From Thalassoglobus sp. JC818 (GTDB taxonomy: Bacteria; Planctomycetota; Planctomycetia; Planctomycetales; Planctomycetaceae), in contig NZ_JBFEFI010000002.1 in assembly GCF_040717535.1 (NCBI RefSeq), forward strand, positions 186,001 to 250,000: 64,000 nt of DNA, in the 5' to 3' direction. The first letter of the stretch is position 1. Each line of letters begins with the position of its first letter. The notes beneath the pieces are model-generated. The model was given only the letters and a program-made list of their open reading frames with translations, was not told the origin of the DNA and searched no databases. The translations under genes were made by a program, and so were the position numbers. Positions 8,190 through 17,166 of the stretch are shown here, one piece after another.

Positions 8190-10886
8190 TCATTCGTCGT
8201 TTGCTGATTGATCCTCGGCAGCTTTCTTCTTAGTTCCCTTCTTCTTGGCAGTCTTCTTTTTAGCGGCTTTCTTCTTGGTGGCTTTCTTTTTCTTAGCAGC
8301 CTTCTTTTTGGTGGCCTTTTTCTTTCCGACTTTCTTGCCCGTCTTGGCTGCTTTGTCGTTAATGAGATCGACAGCTTCAGCCAGCGTGATCGATTGCGGG
8401 TCTTTGTCTTTCGGGATTGTCGCGTTGATCTTTCCGAGTTTTACGTACGGGCCGTAGCGGCCTTCGAAGATCGCTACCGCCTCTTCGCTTTCGGGGTGTG
8501 TTCCAAGCTCCCGGATCGGAGTTGGAGCAGAGCGAGTTTTTGCGAGTTTCAAGAGTTCGACAGCGCGATCGAGTTCGATCGTCAGAACGTCGTCTTCTTT
8601 ACCAAGCGATTTATATTTCCCAGCGTGCTGGACATACGGTCCGAAACGACCGATTCCCGCGTTCACCACACGATTGTCTTCTGGATGGTGTCCGAGCCGT
8701 CGCGGGAGTGACAGTAAGTCGATCGCTTTGTCGATTTCGATGGAAGTCGGATCGATGTTCTTAGGAATCGAGACACGCTTCGGTTTCGGTCCGTCTTCAA
8801 CGACTTCACCAAGTTGCAGGTAAGGACCGAATGGGCCGGAGAGCACGAACATCGGGAGCCCCTCTTCGGGGTGCATTCCGATCGATTGTGGACCCTGTTT
8901 TTTCAACTCGATCAGCTTGCGAGCGGTTTCGTCATCGAGGTCGGCGGGAGCGATATCGTCGGGAAGCGATGCATTGACCGGTTCGCCTCCGTCGTCGTCA
9001 CCTTCCAGAAACGGACCGTATCTTCCGACTCGAACTGCGGAAGAAAGCGAATCGAGTTTCAGAGTGCAGACTTCGCGGGGATCAATCTGTTCCTTCTTCG
9101 ATTCGACTTGCTGATTCAACCCGTCATCGCCGGAGTAGAACCGTTCGAGATACGGAATTTTGTCCGCTTCCCCATTCGAAATGTCGTCGAGATCCTGCTC
9201 CATCTGAGCTGTGAACTGAAGATCGACAATCTTCGGGAAGTAGTTTTCGAGCAGTTGATTCACTGCCAGAGCTGTGAATGTCGGGACAAGCTGATTGCCG
9301 ACCTTGCGGACATAACCACGGTCCTGAATCGTTCCGATGATACTTGCATAGGTACTCGGTCGACCAACTCCTTCTTCTTCGAGCTTTCGAACAATCGAAG
9401 CTTCAGTGAATCTCGCTGGCGGTTTGGTTTCGTGCGAGAGAGGTTCAATCTCAGAGCATGTCAGGCCAGCGCCTTCCTTTAGATCCGGAAGTGTCGCATC
9501 CTGATCTTCGAGTGCTGCTTCCGGGTCATCAGAGCCTTCAACATATGCTCGGAAGTAACCAGGAAAGAGGACCTTTCGACCTGTTGCCCGAAACTCTGCG
9601 TCGCCTGCCTGAATCGTAACGGTATCGAATCTCAATTGAGCTTCGGCCATCTGTGTGGCGATCGTTCGTTTCCAGATCATGTCGTAGAGTTTTGATTCTC
9701 TTCCTGACAGATTGAGTTCGTCGGCCGTCTTCATTTCCGTTCCGGCAGGACGAATGGCTTCGTGTGCCTCCTGGGCATTCTTTGTTTTGTTGGAGTACTG
9801 GCGAACATCCGGGCTGAGGTAATTCTGCCCGTAATTGTCTCCAATGCGATTTCGAGTCGCGGTGACTGCCTCTTGCGAGAGTGTCACGCTATCGGTACGC
9901 ATGTAAGTGATGTTTCCGTCTTCGTAAAGACGTTGGGCGACCTGCATTGTTTCTCGGGCAGAGAGTCCGAGCTTTCGGTTCGCTTCCTGTTGGAGAGTAC
10001 TCGTGGTGAACGGAGCAGGGGGCTTGCGTGTCTGCGTTCGATGTTCGACGTTGCTGACGGACCACTTTTCGTTGAGCAGTCGCGAGTGGAGATCGCGAGT
10101 TGCTTGCTCTTCCATCAACAGGACTTTGGACCCATCTTTGATGCGTCCAGTATGCTCGTCGAAGTCTTTTCCAGTGGCGATTCTCTGTCCGCCGACCGAC
10201 CAGAGCATCGCTTCGATCGGCTCTTTCTGATCGGTATCGAGAAAGGCTTTGAGGTCCCAGTAAGTTCCGCTGCGGAACGCACGACGTTCGAGTTCGCGTT
10301 GAACGAGGATTCGAACCGCGACGCTTTGGACACGGCCGGCGGAAAGGCCGCGACGGACTTTCGTCCAGAGGAGTGGTGAGAGCGTGTACCCATAGAGTCT
10401 GTCGAGTACCCGGCGTGTTTCCTGGGCTTCGACGAGATTCATGTCGATCTCGCGGGTTGACTGGAGAGCTTCGAGAATCGCCTTTTTGGTGATCTCAGAG
10501 AAGGTCATTCGTTTGACCGGGACCTTCGGTTGCAGAATATCGACCAGATGCCAGCCGATACTTTCCCCTTCGCGGTCTTCGTCCGTCGCGATGATTAACT
10601 CTTCAGAGTCTTTCAACAGCGACTTGAGCTCTTTGACCACCTTTTTCTTGGCAGGAGAGACGACATAAAGCGGAGCGAATTTGTCTTCGACATTCACTCC
10701 GAGTCGGGTCCAGGCTTCCTTTTTGAAAGCTTCCGGGATGTCAGCTGCTTTTTCTGGCAGATCGCGGACATGCCCCATGCTGGCTCTGACTTCGTAATCG
10801 GATCCCAGAAATCCGGCAATCTTTCGAGCCTTTGCCGGGGATTCGACAATAACGAGTCCTTTTTTCTTCTTTTTTGAAGCGACCAT
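8190..10886 (-). CDS. topA: DNA topoisomerase I with Lys-rich C-terminal tail
   Basis: Type IA topoisomerase that relaxes negative supercoils. Toprim domain at the N-terminus (VIVESPAKARKI, then ATDEDREGE), catalytic tyrosine in GNITYMRTDS, and four C-terminal glycine/aromatic repeats (VGRYGPF, SGPFGPY, IGRFGPY, EGRYGPY) in place of zinc fingers. The last ~50 residues are almost entirely Lys/Ala/Thr (AAKKK, ATKKK units), a histone-H1-like tail known from planctomycete and actinobacterial enzymes and thought to raise processivity by gripping DNA. The frame opens at 10979; I choose ATG 10886, with GGAA nearby, because it begins MVASKKKKKGLVIVESPAKA as in the family (898 residues). Confidence 0.95.
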   Translation of the reverse strand: MVASKKKKKGLVIVESPAKARKIAGFLGSDYEVRASMGHVRDLPEKAADIPEAFKKEAWTRLGVNVEDKFAPLYVVSPAKKKVVKELKSLLKDSEELIIATDEDREGESIGWHLVDILQPKVPVKRMTFSEITKKAILEALQSTREIDMNLVEAQETRRVLDRLYGYTLSPLLWTKVRRGLSAGRVQSVAVRILVQRELERRAFRSGTYWDLKAFLDTDQKEPIEAMLWSVGGQRIATGKDFDEHTGRIKDGSKVLLMEEQATRDLHSRLLNEKWSVSNVEHRTQTRKPPAPFTTSTLQQEANRKLGLSARETMQVAQRLYEDGNITYMRTDSVTLSQEAVTATRNRIGDNYGQNYLSPDVRQYSNKTKNAQEAHEAIRPAGTEMKTADELNLSGRESKLYDMIWKRTIATQMAEAQLRFDTVTIQAGDAEFRATGRKVLFPGYFRAYVEGSDDPEAALEDQDATLPDLKEGAGLTCSEIEPLSHETKPPARFTEASIVRKLEEEGVGRPSTYASIIGTIQDRGYVRKVGNQLVPTFTALAVNQLLENYFPKIVDLQFTAQMEQDLDDISNGEADKIPYLERFYSGDDGLNQQVESKKEQIDPREVCTLKLDSLSSAVRVGRYGPFLEGDDDGGEPVNASLPDDIAPADLDDETARKLIELKKQGPQSIGMHPEEGLPMFVLSGPFGPYLQLGEVVEDGPKPKRVSIPKNIDPTSIEIDKAIDLLSLPRRLGHHPEDNRVVNAGIGRFGPYVQHAGKYKSLGKEDDVLTIELDRAVELLKLAKTRSAPTPIRELGTHPESEEAVAIFEGRYGPYVKLGKINATIPKDKDPQSITLAEAVDLINDKAAKTGKKVGKKKATKKKAAKKKKATKKKAAKKKTAKKKGTKKKAAEDQSANDE
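8208..8345 (-). repeat. In-gene low-complexity repeat coding the TopA Lys/Ala tail
   Basis: Tandem degenerate units coding (A/T)(A/T)KKK over about 45 residues. On the plus strand they appear as runs of cttcttggt and ctttctttt. The repeat could vary in length between strains by slippage. Confidence 0.8.
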
Positions 10887-11418
10887 TCGCGTTCCGGTTT
10901 GTGAAGTGTGTTCAGTTTGGTGTGGGCCCAGTTGCATGATCGCGGTCGCTGTGAGTGAACTCACGCTCCGGATTTTCAAATGCCACTTTGAGTTGAGTTT
11001 GCTGTTCGAATATGACCCGTTGAAAGTTCCATCCCGGAGCCCAGGTGACTGTTCTCACCCGTCACGGTATGACTGACGAAAGTGTAAGTATACGATTGAC
11101 TTTGGTAAAAATCGGAAGGATGGACTGGGCTTGTCACAGCCAAGCTCCCAGCTAAAATGTGCGGTTTGTAACAGTCCTTTCAACTCACAGGCACGGATGT
11201 CCAGAGATGGAGTGACCGTGTTGAATCTTGGCATTTGAGATCTTCCACGGGATTCCTCTCAATGGTTCTCCGCGTCAAGTCATTAGGGAATCATTTGAGG
11301 GATTGTCAAGAGAGTACGGGGTCGGGAAGACGGAATTCATAGTGAATCCAGGCCCAAATGAGTGTTTGAAAATCTCAGACATTTGCTACGAACTGAGACC
11401 TTTTGAGAAGGTACACGG
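10887..11418. other. Divergent intergenic region between topA and the PpiD/SurA-like gene
   Basis: About 530 bases presumably holding promoters in both directions. A TTGACT at about 11096-11101 could be a -35 element, but no well-spaced -10 follows. A 64-codon frame at 11228-11422 ends on the ATGA of the next gene but has no recognisable features. I see no RNA gene. Confidence 0.5.
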
Positions 11419-14169
11419 ATGAGTTCTCCCTTTTCCATTTTTCGTCGAAATCAACGAATCCTGATGGTCGTGACCACAGGTTTGGCGATGATTTCTTTTG
11501 TCTTGCTGGGTGCCATCAGTGACCCGCGAGAAATTCCAACGCCGCTGATTGTTGTCTTTCTTGCCGCCATTGCCGGCGGTATCGGATGGCTTCTGGGACT
11601 CAGCCGCGGAAAGTCTTCGGACTGGGGAGTGACCGGAGTGATTCTCGGAGCACTGATCGCAGTGTTCATGATCTGGTCCGGAAGAGAATCGAACGCGGTC
11701 GTCATGAACGGCAGCGATCTCACTCGTCGTGAACTGCTGGACTTGATGCGTGAACGCAATCTGGCGAACCAGTTCGTGCAGATGGCTTTGGTTCGAACGA
11801 ATCCGGACATGGAGGAATTCGAGTTTCAGCAACGCATGATGCAGTTCTCCTTTGGCGGAGCAAACACCACCGAGCGAGAGGTTGTTCTCGGCGAAGCTCT
11901 TCGGATGGAAGCCGATTCGATGCACATTGATGTCACCGATCAAGTGGTGACCGAGTACATCAATCAAATGACCGACAACAAAATGACTGCAGCCATCTTC
12001 ACGGAGATTCGTCAGGATCTCGGAGTGACCGAGCAGGAACTTCTCGACGTCTTGAAGAAAGAAATTCGTGGCCGCCAGGCTCTTGTCCTGCTGTATCAGC
12101 AGAATCAACTGACACCTCAGAACTTCTGGGAGTTCTATCAGAAGCTCAACCTTGAGAAGTCTGCTCAGGTTGCATCGATTCCTGTCAGTGAGTTTCAAAA
12201 GCAAATCGCTGACCCGACTGAATCGGAAATCGAAAGCTTCTTTCTTGAGTATCACAACAACTTCCCCGGCATGACTCCAGATGGTCGACTCAGCGAAGGT
12301 CGACCCGGTTTCTTCCAGCCTCGACGAGTTCGAGTCGCTTACCTCGAAGCGATTCACGACCAAATCGAAGCGACAGTTGGCGAAGTGACGGACGAAGAGA
12401 TTCAAGCCCGCTACGAAGAAGAGTACATGCGGGCAGTTCCCGAGGATGAAGAAGAGTCACCGATCGGAATCGGCAACGAAGGACTCCTTCGAGATCCATT
12501 GTTGAACGAAGCTCCTATTCTGATTCCTCAGGAAAACGGAAACGAATCTCCAGCAATGGAATCCGAAGAAGAAGCTGCTCAACCGGAAGAAACTTCAGAA
12601 TCAGCAACAGAAACCGAAGCTCCGGCTGAAACAGAATCCCCCGAGGAAAAACCAGCACCGGAAGCATCTCCGGAAGCGGAAACTCCTCAGGAAACAGAAA
12701 CTTCAGAATCAGAGACTCCCGAAGGAGAAGCTTCTGATTCTGAAAGTTCAGAAGAGGCAGACGGTCAACCAGAAGCGTTGTTGAACACTCTCGATGACCT
12801 GCAGTTCGTTGCGTTTCAGGAAGAGGGTTCGACTGAGCAGGCTCCGGACGGTGAAGCTGCTCCCAATAGCGATGAGCCATCTGCTGCAGAAACAACAGAG
12901 CCCAGCCCAGCTGAAGAGAGCCCAGCGGCTGAATCAAATCCAGCTCCCGAAAAAACAGACGATCAACCGGTTGAGACGTCTGGTGATCCAGCACCACTGA
13001 CAGTTCCATCGGAAGAACCAGCGAAGTCGGACGAAAGCCCTGCTGACGACAAAGCTGAGATGAAGTCCGAAGAAGCTGCTACTGATGAGACACCCGCTGA
13101 AGGAGATCCTGTTCCACCAGCTCCTGAATCAGACACTCGCGAGTTGACCGAACAGCTGAAACTCGAAATTCGCGACACCATTCTTCGTGAGCGAACGCTT
13201 GCTGAAATCCAAAAACGCATGACAGCTGCCCAACAGTTTGTCGCAGACTTGGGACGAAATGTCGCTTTCGGAGAGGTGATCGAAGAGGGTTTCATTTCTC
13301 TTGAAGATGCAACGAAGCAAATCAAAGAGTACGCAGCCAAGAATGATCTTGAATACATCGAGACACCTCTGATGTCTGCTCAGGAATTGCGGGAGTCAGA
13401 AGACTATCCAATTGGTTCCGGGTTCGTGCCAGCCTTTAGATTTCAGGAAGTCCCAGTTGTGCTGTTCAGTACATCTCCTTCCGATCGACTGCGACCTCAG
13501 CAAGCGAGAAATCTGTTCACCGGCAGCGAGTACGTTTTCTGGAAGCTCAATGAGAAAGCAGCCTATCCGCCAGAATCGTTGAACGACGAGCCAAACCTGA
13601 AAGCCCAAGTTGTCGACGCCTGGAAAAAGACCAAGGCGTTGCCACTGGCCAAAGAACGTGCAGAGGAACTCGCAGAGATCGTTCGAAAATCGGACAAACC
13701 GATGGTTGAAGCTTTGAGCGATGAGCGAGTAACCAAGGACGGAGACAACCTCTTCCTGACAGTCAAAAACACTGGCGAATTTACCTGGATGACTCAGGGT
13801 TTTGCTCCTTCGACCGGAATGCAGCAACAGGCGCAGCCTCGACGTTCAGTCGTTGCGACTGCTCCCGATGCAGGCGAACGATTCTTTGAATTGGTCTTCG
13901 ATGAGCTCAGTCCTTCAGAGGTAGGAGTTGTTCCTAATGACGACGACAGCGCGATTTACATCGTCCAGGTCGAAGGCAGCAACGAATCAACTGCTCAGAA
14001 AATGGACGCCATGCGAAAAGAGTTCCTCGATCAGGGATTTCAATTCAGCTACATGGCACTTGGACGGCAGTTGCTGAGTGAGTACGCAGAAGACGTCAGC
14101 GCGATGCTGTGGAACAAGTATGACGTTCAACTCTACTCAACCGAACCGGAAGTGAACGCTAGCGAGTAA
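11419..14169 (+). CDS. PpiD/SurA-like membrane-anchored chaperone with long acidic insert
   Basis: 916 residues. The N-terminus has about three hydrophobic helices (residues ~12-30, 38-58 and 70-90), a layout reminiscent of PpiD but with extra segments. A helical SurA_N-like domain follows (about 95-210, with NGSDLTRRELLDLMRERN), then a region up to about 335 and a very biased stretch (about 337-572) rich in Glu, Pro, Ala, Ser and Thr. The remaining ~340 residues include the KAQVVDAWKKTKALPLAKERAEELA helix typical of PpiD-family C-termini. A catalytic parvulin domain is not obvious, so isomerase activity is doubtful; a holdase role for exported proteins is likely. The start has AAGG seven bases upstream. 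A strong bidirectional terminator follows the stop. Confidence 0.7.
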   Translation: MSSPFSIFRRNQRILMVVTTGLAMISFVLLGAISDPREIPTPLIVVFLAAIAGGIGWLLGLSRGKSSDWGVTGVILGALIAVFMIWSGRESNAVVMNGSDLTRRELLDLMRERNLANQFVQMALVRTNPDMEEFEFQQRMMQFSFGGANTTEREVVLGEALRMEADSMHIDVTDQVVTEYINQMTDNKMTAAIFTEIRQDLGVTEQELLDVLKKEIRGRQALVLLYQQNQLTPQNFWEFYQKLNLEKSAQVASIPVSEFQKQIADPTESEIESFFLEYHNNFPGMTPDGRLSEGRPGFFQPRRVRVAYLEAIHDQIEATVGEVTDEEIQARYEEEYMRAVPEDEEESPIGIGNEGLLRDPLLNEAPILIPQENGNESPAMESEEEAAQPEETSESATETEAPAETESPEEKPAPEASPEAETPQETETSESETPEGEASDSESSEEADGQPEALLNTLDDLQFVAFQEEGSTEQAPDGEAAPNSDEPSAAETTEPSPAEESPAAESNPAPEKTDDQPVETSGDPAPLTVPSEEPAKSDESPADDKAEMKSEEAATDETPAEGDPVPPAPESDTRELTEQLKLEIRDTILRERTLAEIQKRMTAAQQFVADLGRNVAFGEVIEEGFISLEDATKQIKEYAAKNDLEYIETPLMSAQELRESEDYPIGSGFVPAFRFQEVPVVLFSTSPSDRLRPQQARNLFTGSEYVFWKLNEKAAYPPESLNDEPNLKAQVVDAWKKTKALPLAKERAEELAEIVRKSDKPMVEALSDERVTKDGDNLFLTVKNTGEFTWMTQGFAPSTGMQQQAQPRRSVVATAPDAGERFFELVFDELSPSEVGVVPNDDDSAIYIVQVEGSNESTAQKMDAMRKEFLDQGFQFSYMALGRQLLSEYAEDVSAMLWNKYDVQLYSTEPEVNASE

Positions 14170-14218
14170 CATTATCTTCGACGACGTTTCGTCGAGTGTG
14201 TGATGGCCCAAAGCAAAA

Positions 14219-14248
14219 GCCTGACTGAGTAATCAGTCAGGCTTTTTT
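14219..14248. terminator. Bidirectional intrinsic terminator
   Basis: Perfect 10-bp stem GCCTGACTGA / TCAGTCAGGC with loop GTAA (14219-14242), followed by TTTTTT and preceded by AAAA. It lies between the convergent PpiD/SurA-like gene (+, stop 14169) and the small membrane protein gene (-, stop 14319) and can end both transcripts. Confidence 0.93.
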
Positions 14249-14318
14249 CTTTTGTGTAGGTGTTGAAGATCTTGCTCATGTTCAGGCACGTGCTTGAACT
14301 TACTTGATTCGTCGTGCT

Positions 14319-14642
14319 TCATGTTCGATCGTGCGAATCTTTGTAGGCAAACGTTGAAGACGGATGCGGCTGCGATGAGGGAGAAGGGAAATCGAACTCC
14401 TCAAAAGGATCGGCGGATGCAACCATCAGCGCGAATCCTGCTCCAATCAAAACGATCGAAATCGTCGATTCGATGGCGAGCGTCAGGAATGAGGCGTTCG
14501 GGACTTCTCCAACGGAAATCATCGGAACGATTTGGTAAAGGACGATCACGGCCGCAATGAGTCCTACAGCCGCCAGTCCGATACCAGCAGCGGAACTAGC
14601 TTTCCAGCTTTGGGCATATTTCTTCAAGGATGGCGATTTCAT
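14319..14642 (-). CDS. Small two-helix membrane protein, unknown
   Basis: 107 residues, not recognised. A basic N-terminus (MKSPSLKKYAQSWK) is followed by two hydrophobic helices (about 18-40 and 52-72) and a polar, Ser/Pro-rich tail. The start is well supported: ATG 14642 is preceded by AGGAG with eight-base spacing. The gene is single, divergent from the cyclophilin gene and convergent with the PpiD/SurA-like gene through a shared terminator. The topology suggests a small inner-membrane protein with both ends inside. Confidence 0.65.
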   Translation of the reverse strand: MKSPSLKKYAQSWKASSAAGIGLAAVGLIAAVIVLYQIVPMISVGEVPNASFLTLAIESTISIVLIGAGFALMVASADPFEEFDFPSPSSQPHPSSTFAYKDSHDRT

Positions 14643-14946
14643 AGCGGACTCCTGTGCAAGATGTTGCAGCCCTCTGAGCGTAATACTCGTGCGTGATGAC
14701 CTTTCCGATCAATGTTCTAAGTGTTGTTCTGGATTGGATTTCTCTCAATGGGCGCGTCGAGAGGCGACTCAATTCGCAGGTTTTCAGGTTCCTTCCATAA
14801 AACTCAACGTGCAGGGATTATTGAGGGTTCAAAGTTCTTCGGGAATTCCGCTTCACACGCCAGGAATTGTCGCAAAGCGCCCCTTTAGGTCGTTGGACAG
14901 TTCGCGTAGACTTTTACCCTGACCGAACTCAATTTCTCACCAAGAT
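14643..14946. other. Divergent intergenic region
   Basis: About 300 bases between the small membrane protein gene (-) and the cyclophilin gene (+). It should contain both promoters; I could not pick out convincing -35/-10 pairs, repeats or RNA structures. Confidence 0.4.
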
Positions 14947-16086
14947 GTGAAAGCGATGATCCGCATGCTGCAGTCAATGACAATCAATTTGACTCTCCTT
15001 TCGATGTTGTGTCTGACACAGCCTCTAGTTGCCCAGGAAGCCGCCCCTCAAAAGAGTTGGGAGGATCTGGTGAAAGTTCGAAATGAATCCTTCGACCGAT
15101 TGAAGGAGATTCAAAACACGGTTCGGGAAGCATCTCCCGAAGACCGACAAGCCTTGACGATTGAATACGCAACGATCGTTCAGCGTATGCAGAACGAAGT
15201 GATTCCGCCGTTGATGAAACTCGTTCCCGCGTACATCGAAAGCCATCCCGATGATGCTGAAGCTCGCGAGATCGCTGCCGAGATGATGCGTTATGCCTTC
15301 GCTCGCAATGATTATCCCAGCGCGATCGTCATGGCCAATGCACTTCTGAAAGGGGAACCTTCGAACAAACTCGCCATCAACATTCTCGGGATTTCGCAGT
15401 TTGCAGAACATCAGTTTGAAGATGCAAATCGTGTTCTGACGTTGGCTGAAGAACGAGGCGACCTGATCCCGGATTTGGGCGGACGGTATCTCGACAACAC
15501 GCAGTCTTATATCGACTACTGGAAGGCTGAACAGAAGATTCGTGAAGCAGAAGCTGCTGCCCAAGGAGAAGAAGCTTTGCCACGGGTGAAGTTCACCACT
15601 CCCAAGGGAGATATCGTTCTTGAACTGTTTGAAAATGAAGCTCCAAACACCGTGGCCAACTTCGTCAATCTCGTCGAATCGGGATTCTACAACGGCTTGA
15701 AATTCCACCGCGTGCTGGCCGGATTTATGGCTCAAGGGGGATGTCCTCACAGCAAGGACGGAGATCCCGGTCAACCCGGCACAGGAGGTCCTGGCTACAC
15801 GATTAAGTGTGAAGCCTATCGTCCGGACGCCCGACGTCACTTCGCTGGAACTCTCAGCATGGCGCATGCTGGCAGAGACACCGGCGGGTCGCAGTTCTTC
15901 ATCACGCACCTTCCGACTCCTCATCTCGACCAGGAAATTGCTCCAACGAGCGTTCACACGGTGTTTGGACGAGTTGTCGAAGGTCTTGATGTGGCGAGAG
16001 CTTTGCAGCAGGAAGACGAGATCATTTCCGCCGAAGTGATTCGCAAGCGGAATCACGACTACACTCCAAAGACCACTCCAGAATGA
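14947..16086 (+). CDS. Secreted cyclophilin-type peptidyl-prolyl isomerase with helical N-terminal domain
   Basis: 379 residues. A signal peptide (about 1-30, ending PLVAQEAA) is followed by a helical region (about 35-200) resembling TPR-type pairs, then a cyclophilin domain (about 210-370). Cyclophilin landmarks include [13 protein letters not shown] (catalytic Arg, Phe and Gln), GSQFFI and VFGRVVEG. It should catalyse proline isomerisation in exported proteins, in the periplasm. The start is GTG 14947; ATG 14956 is an in-frame alternative. The stop overlaps the next gene's ATG by four bases (ATGA), so the two are probably translated together. Confidence 0.9.
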   Translation: MKAMIRMLQSMTINLTLLSMLCLTQPLVAQEAAPQKSWEDLVKVRNESFDRLKEIQNTVREASPEDRQALTIEYATIVQRMQNEVIPPLMKLVPAYIESHPDDAEAREIAAEMMRYAFARNDYPSAIVMANALLKGEPSNKLAINILGISQFAEHQFEDANRVLTLAEERGDLIPDLGGRYLDNTQSYIDYWKAEQKIREAEAAAQGEEALPRVKFTTPKGDIVLELFENEAPNTVANFVNLVESGFYNGLKFHRVLAGFMAQGGCPHSKDGDPGQPGTGGPGYTIKCEAYRPDARRHFAGTLSMAHAGRDTGGSQFFITHLPTPHLDQEIAPTSVHTVFGRVVEGLDVARALQQEDEIISAEVIRKRNHDYTPKTTPE

Positions 16087-16976
16087 TTCACCCCTCTGAG
16101 ATTGCAAAGATGTTTGAACAGGAGCCTCTCGCCTGCTGGAACGGGGAGAGGCTCCCATTGTCTGAAGTCCGGGTCTCCGTACTCGATCGCGGATTCCTGT
16201 TCGGGGATGCGATTTATGAAGTCATTCGAGTCTATGCCGGGAAGCCGTTTCTCTTTCACGATCATCTTAATCGCATCCAGCGCAACCTGGAAAAGATGTC
16301 TCTGACGGCCGATCTCGATTCCATCGAACGTTGGATTCTGGAAACGATCGCAGCGAGCGGATACGTCGAAGCTTCGGTTTACATTCAAGTGACGCGTGGA
16401 GTCGCTCCAAGAACGCACCGGTTTCCGGATCCACCAGCGTCTCCCAACGTACTGATCTACGTTGCAGCCCATCACGATTCATATGCGAAGTTTCGAAACT
16501 CCGGAGCGTCAGTTGTTGTCTTCCCGGATCAACGATGGAAGCGATGCGACATCAAGTCCGTCAACCTGCTTGCGAATTGCATCGCATCGGATTTTGCGTA
16601 CCAACGCGGATGTGCTGAATCACTCTTGGTTGACGCTTCCGGGAAACTGGTCGAAGGTTCCCGCTCAAGTCTGTTCGGCGTGAAAGACTCGGTCGTGCTG
16701 ACCGCTCCGCTCGGAGAGAACATTCTTCCCGGAATCACAAGACGATTGATTCAACAACTATGCGAGGAGTGCAAGCTTGAGATGCACGAGGAAACGATTC
16801 CTCATTCGCAACTGAATGAGATTGATGAATTGTTCCTGACGGCAACCACGATGGAAATTTTGCCAGTCACACAGGTCGATGATCATTTGATCGGTGATGG
16901 CCAAATTGGACCGGTTTCGCGTCAACTGGTCGAAGCGTATCGGAACTACATCGATCGATTCCGGAGTGAGGCGTAG
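16083..16976 (+). CDS. dat: Class IV aminotransferase, probably D-amino-acid transaminase
   Basis: PLP enzyme, 297 residues. Class IV hallmarks are [19 protein letters not shown] near the N-terminus, [12 protein letters not shown] in the middle, the Schiff-base lysine in [14 protein letters not shown] and the phosphate-binding region [10 protein letters not shown]. The YEVIRVY and RGVAPRxHxFP blocks are closer to bacterial D-amino-acid transaminase than to branched-chain IlvE or PabC, so D-Ala/D-Glu interconversion for peptidoglycan is the likely job; substrate choice remains inference. The ATG overlaps the cyclophilin stop by four bases, with no spacer. Confidence 0.82.
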   Translation: MIHPSEIAKMFEQEPLACWNGERLPLSEVRVSVLDRGFLFGDAIYEVIRVYAGKPFLFHDHLNRIQRNLEKMSLTADLDSIERWILETIAASGYVEASVYIQVTRGVAPRTHRFPDPPASPNVLIYVAAHHDSYAKFRNSGASVVVFPDQRWKRCDIKSVNLLANCIASDFAYQRGCAESLLVDASGKLVEGSRSSLFGVKDSVVLTAPLGENILPGITRRLIQQLCEECKLEMHEETIPHSQLNEIDELFLTATTMEILPVTQVDDHLIGDGQIGPVSRQLVEAYRNYIDRFRSEA

Positions 16977-17076
16977 AGGCAGACCTCTTCAGTGGCTCCG
17001 CTTCGATAATCTGTCGCGATGCTTTTTCGAACGGTCTTGTTCGAACTTTTTCTTAGAGAATTTTCGGATTTAGTGC

Positions 17077-17160
17077 GCACGATCTCGCACGAGCAATCAC
17101 AGCCTTTTAACTGTATGAAACAGCGCAAGCGAGTGCACAGGAAAGAGCAACTTGCTCTAA
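17077..17160 (-). repeat. Dispersed palindrome-headed repeat, copy 2
   Basis: Reverse-orientation copy of 7252-7333, with about 80 of 83 positions identical by eye. The palindrome AGAGCAACTTGCTCT lies at 17144-17158 on the plus strand. It sits between two convergent genes (dat, ending 16976, and the GH38-like gene, ending 17167), only seven bases past the latter's stop, so it may also act as a transcript end there. The sequences beyond both ends differ from copy 1, which defines the ~83-bp unit. Confidence 0.85.
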
Positions 17161-17166
17161 AGAGTT

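Noticed and set aside
8208-8345. Regular short repeats suggesting a CRISPR-like or satellite array
   Set aside because: They code the Lys/Ala tail of TopA in frame and have no spacers.
11228-11422. 64-codon frame ending on the ATGA of the PpiD/SurA-like gene
   Set aside because: TTG start without a ribosome-binding site, no motif, and composition unlike the neighbouring genes; the ATGA overlap is likely chance.
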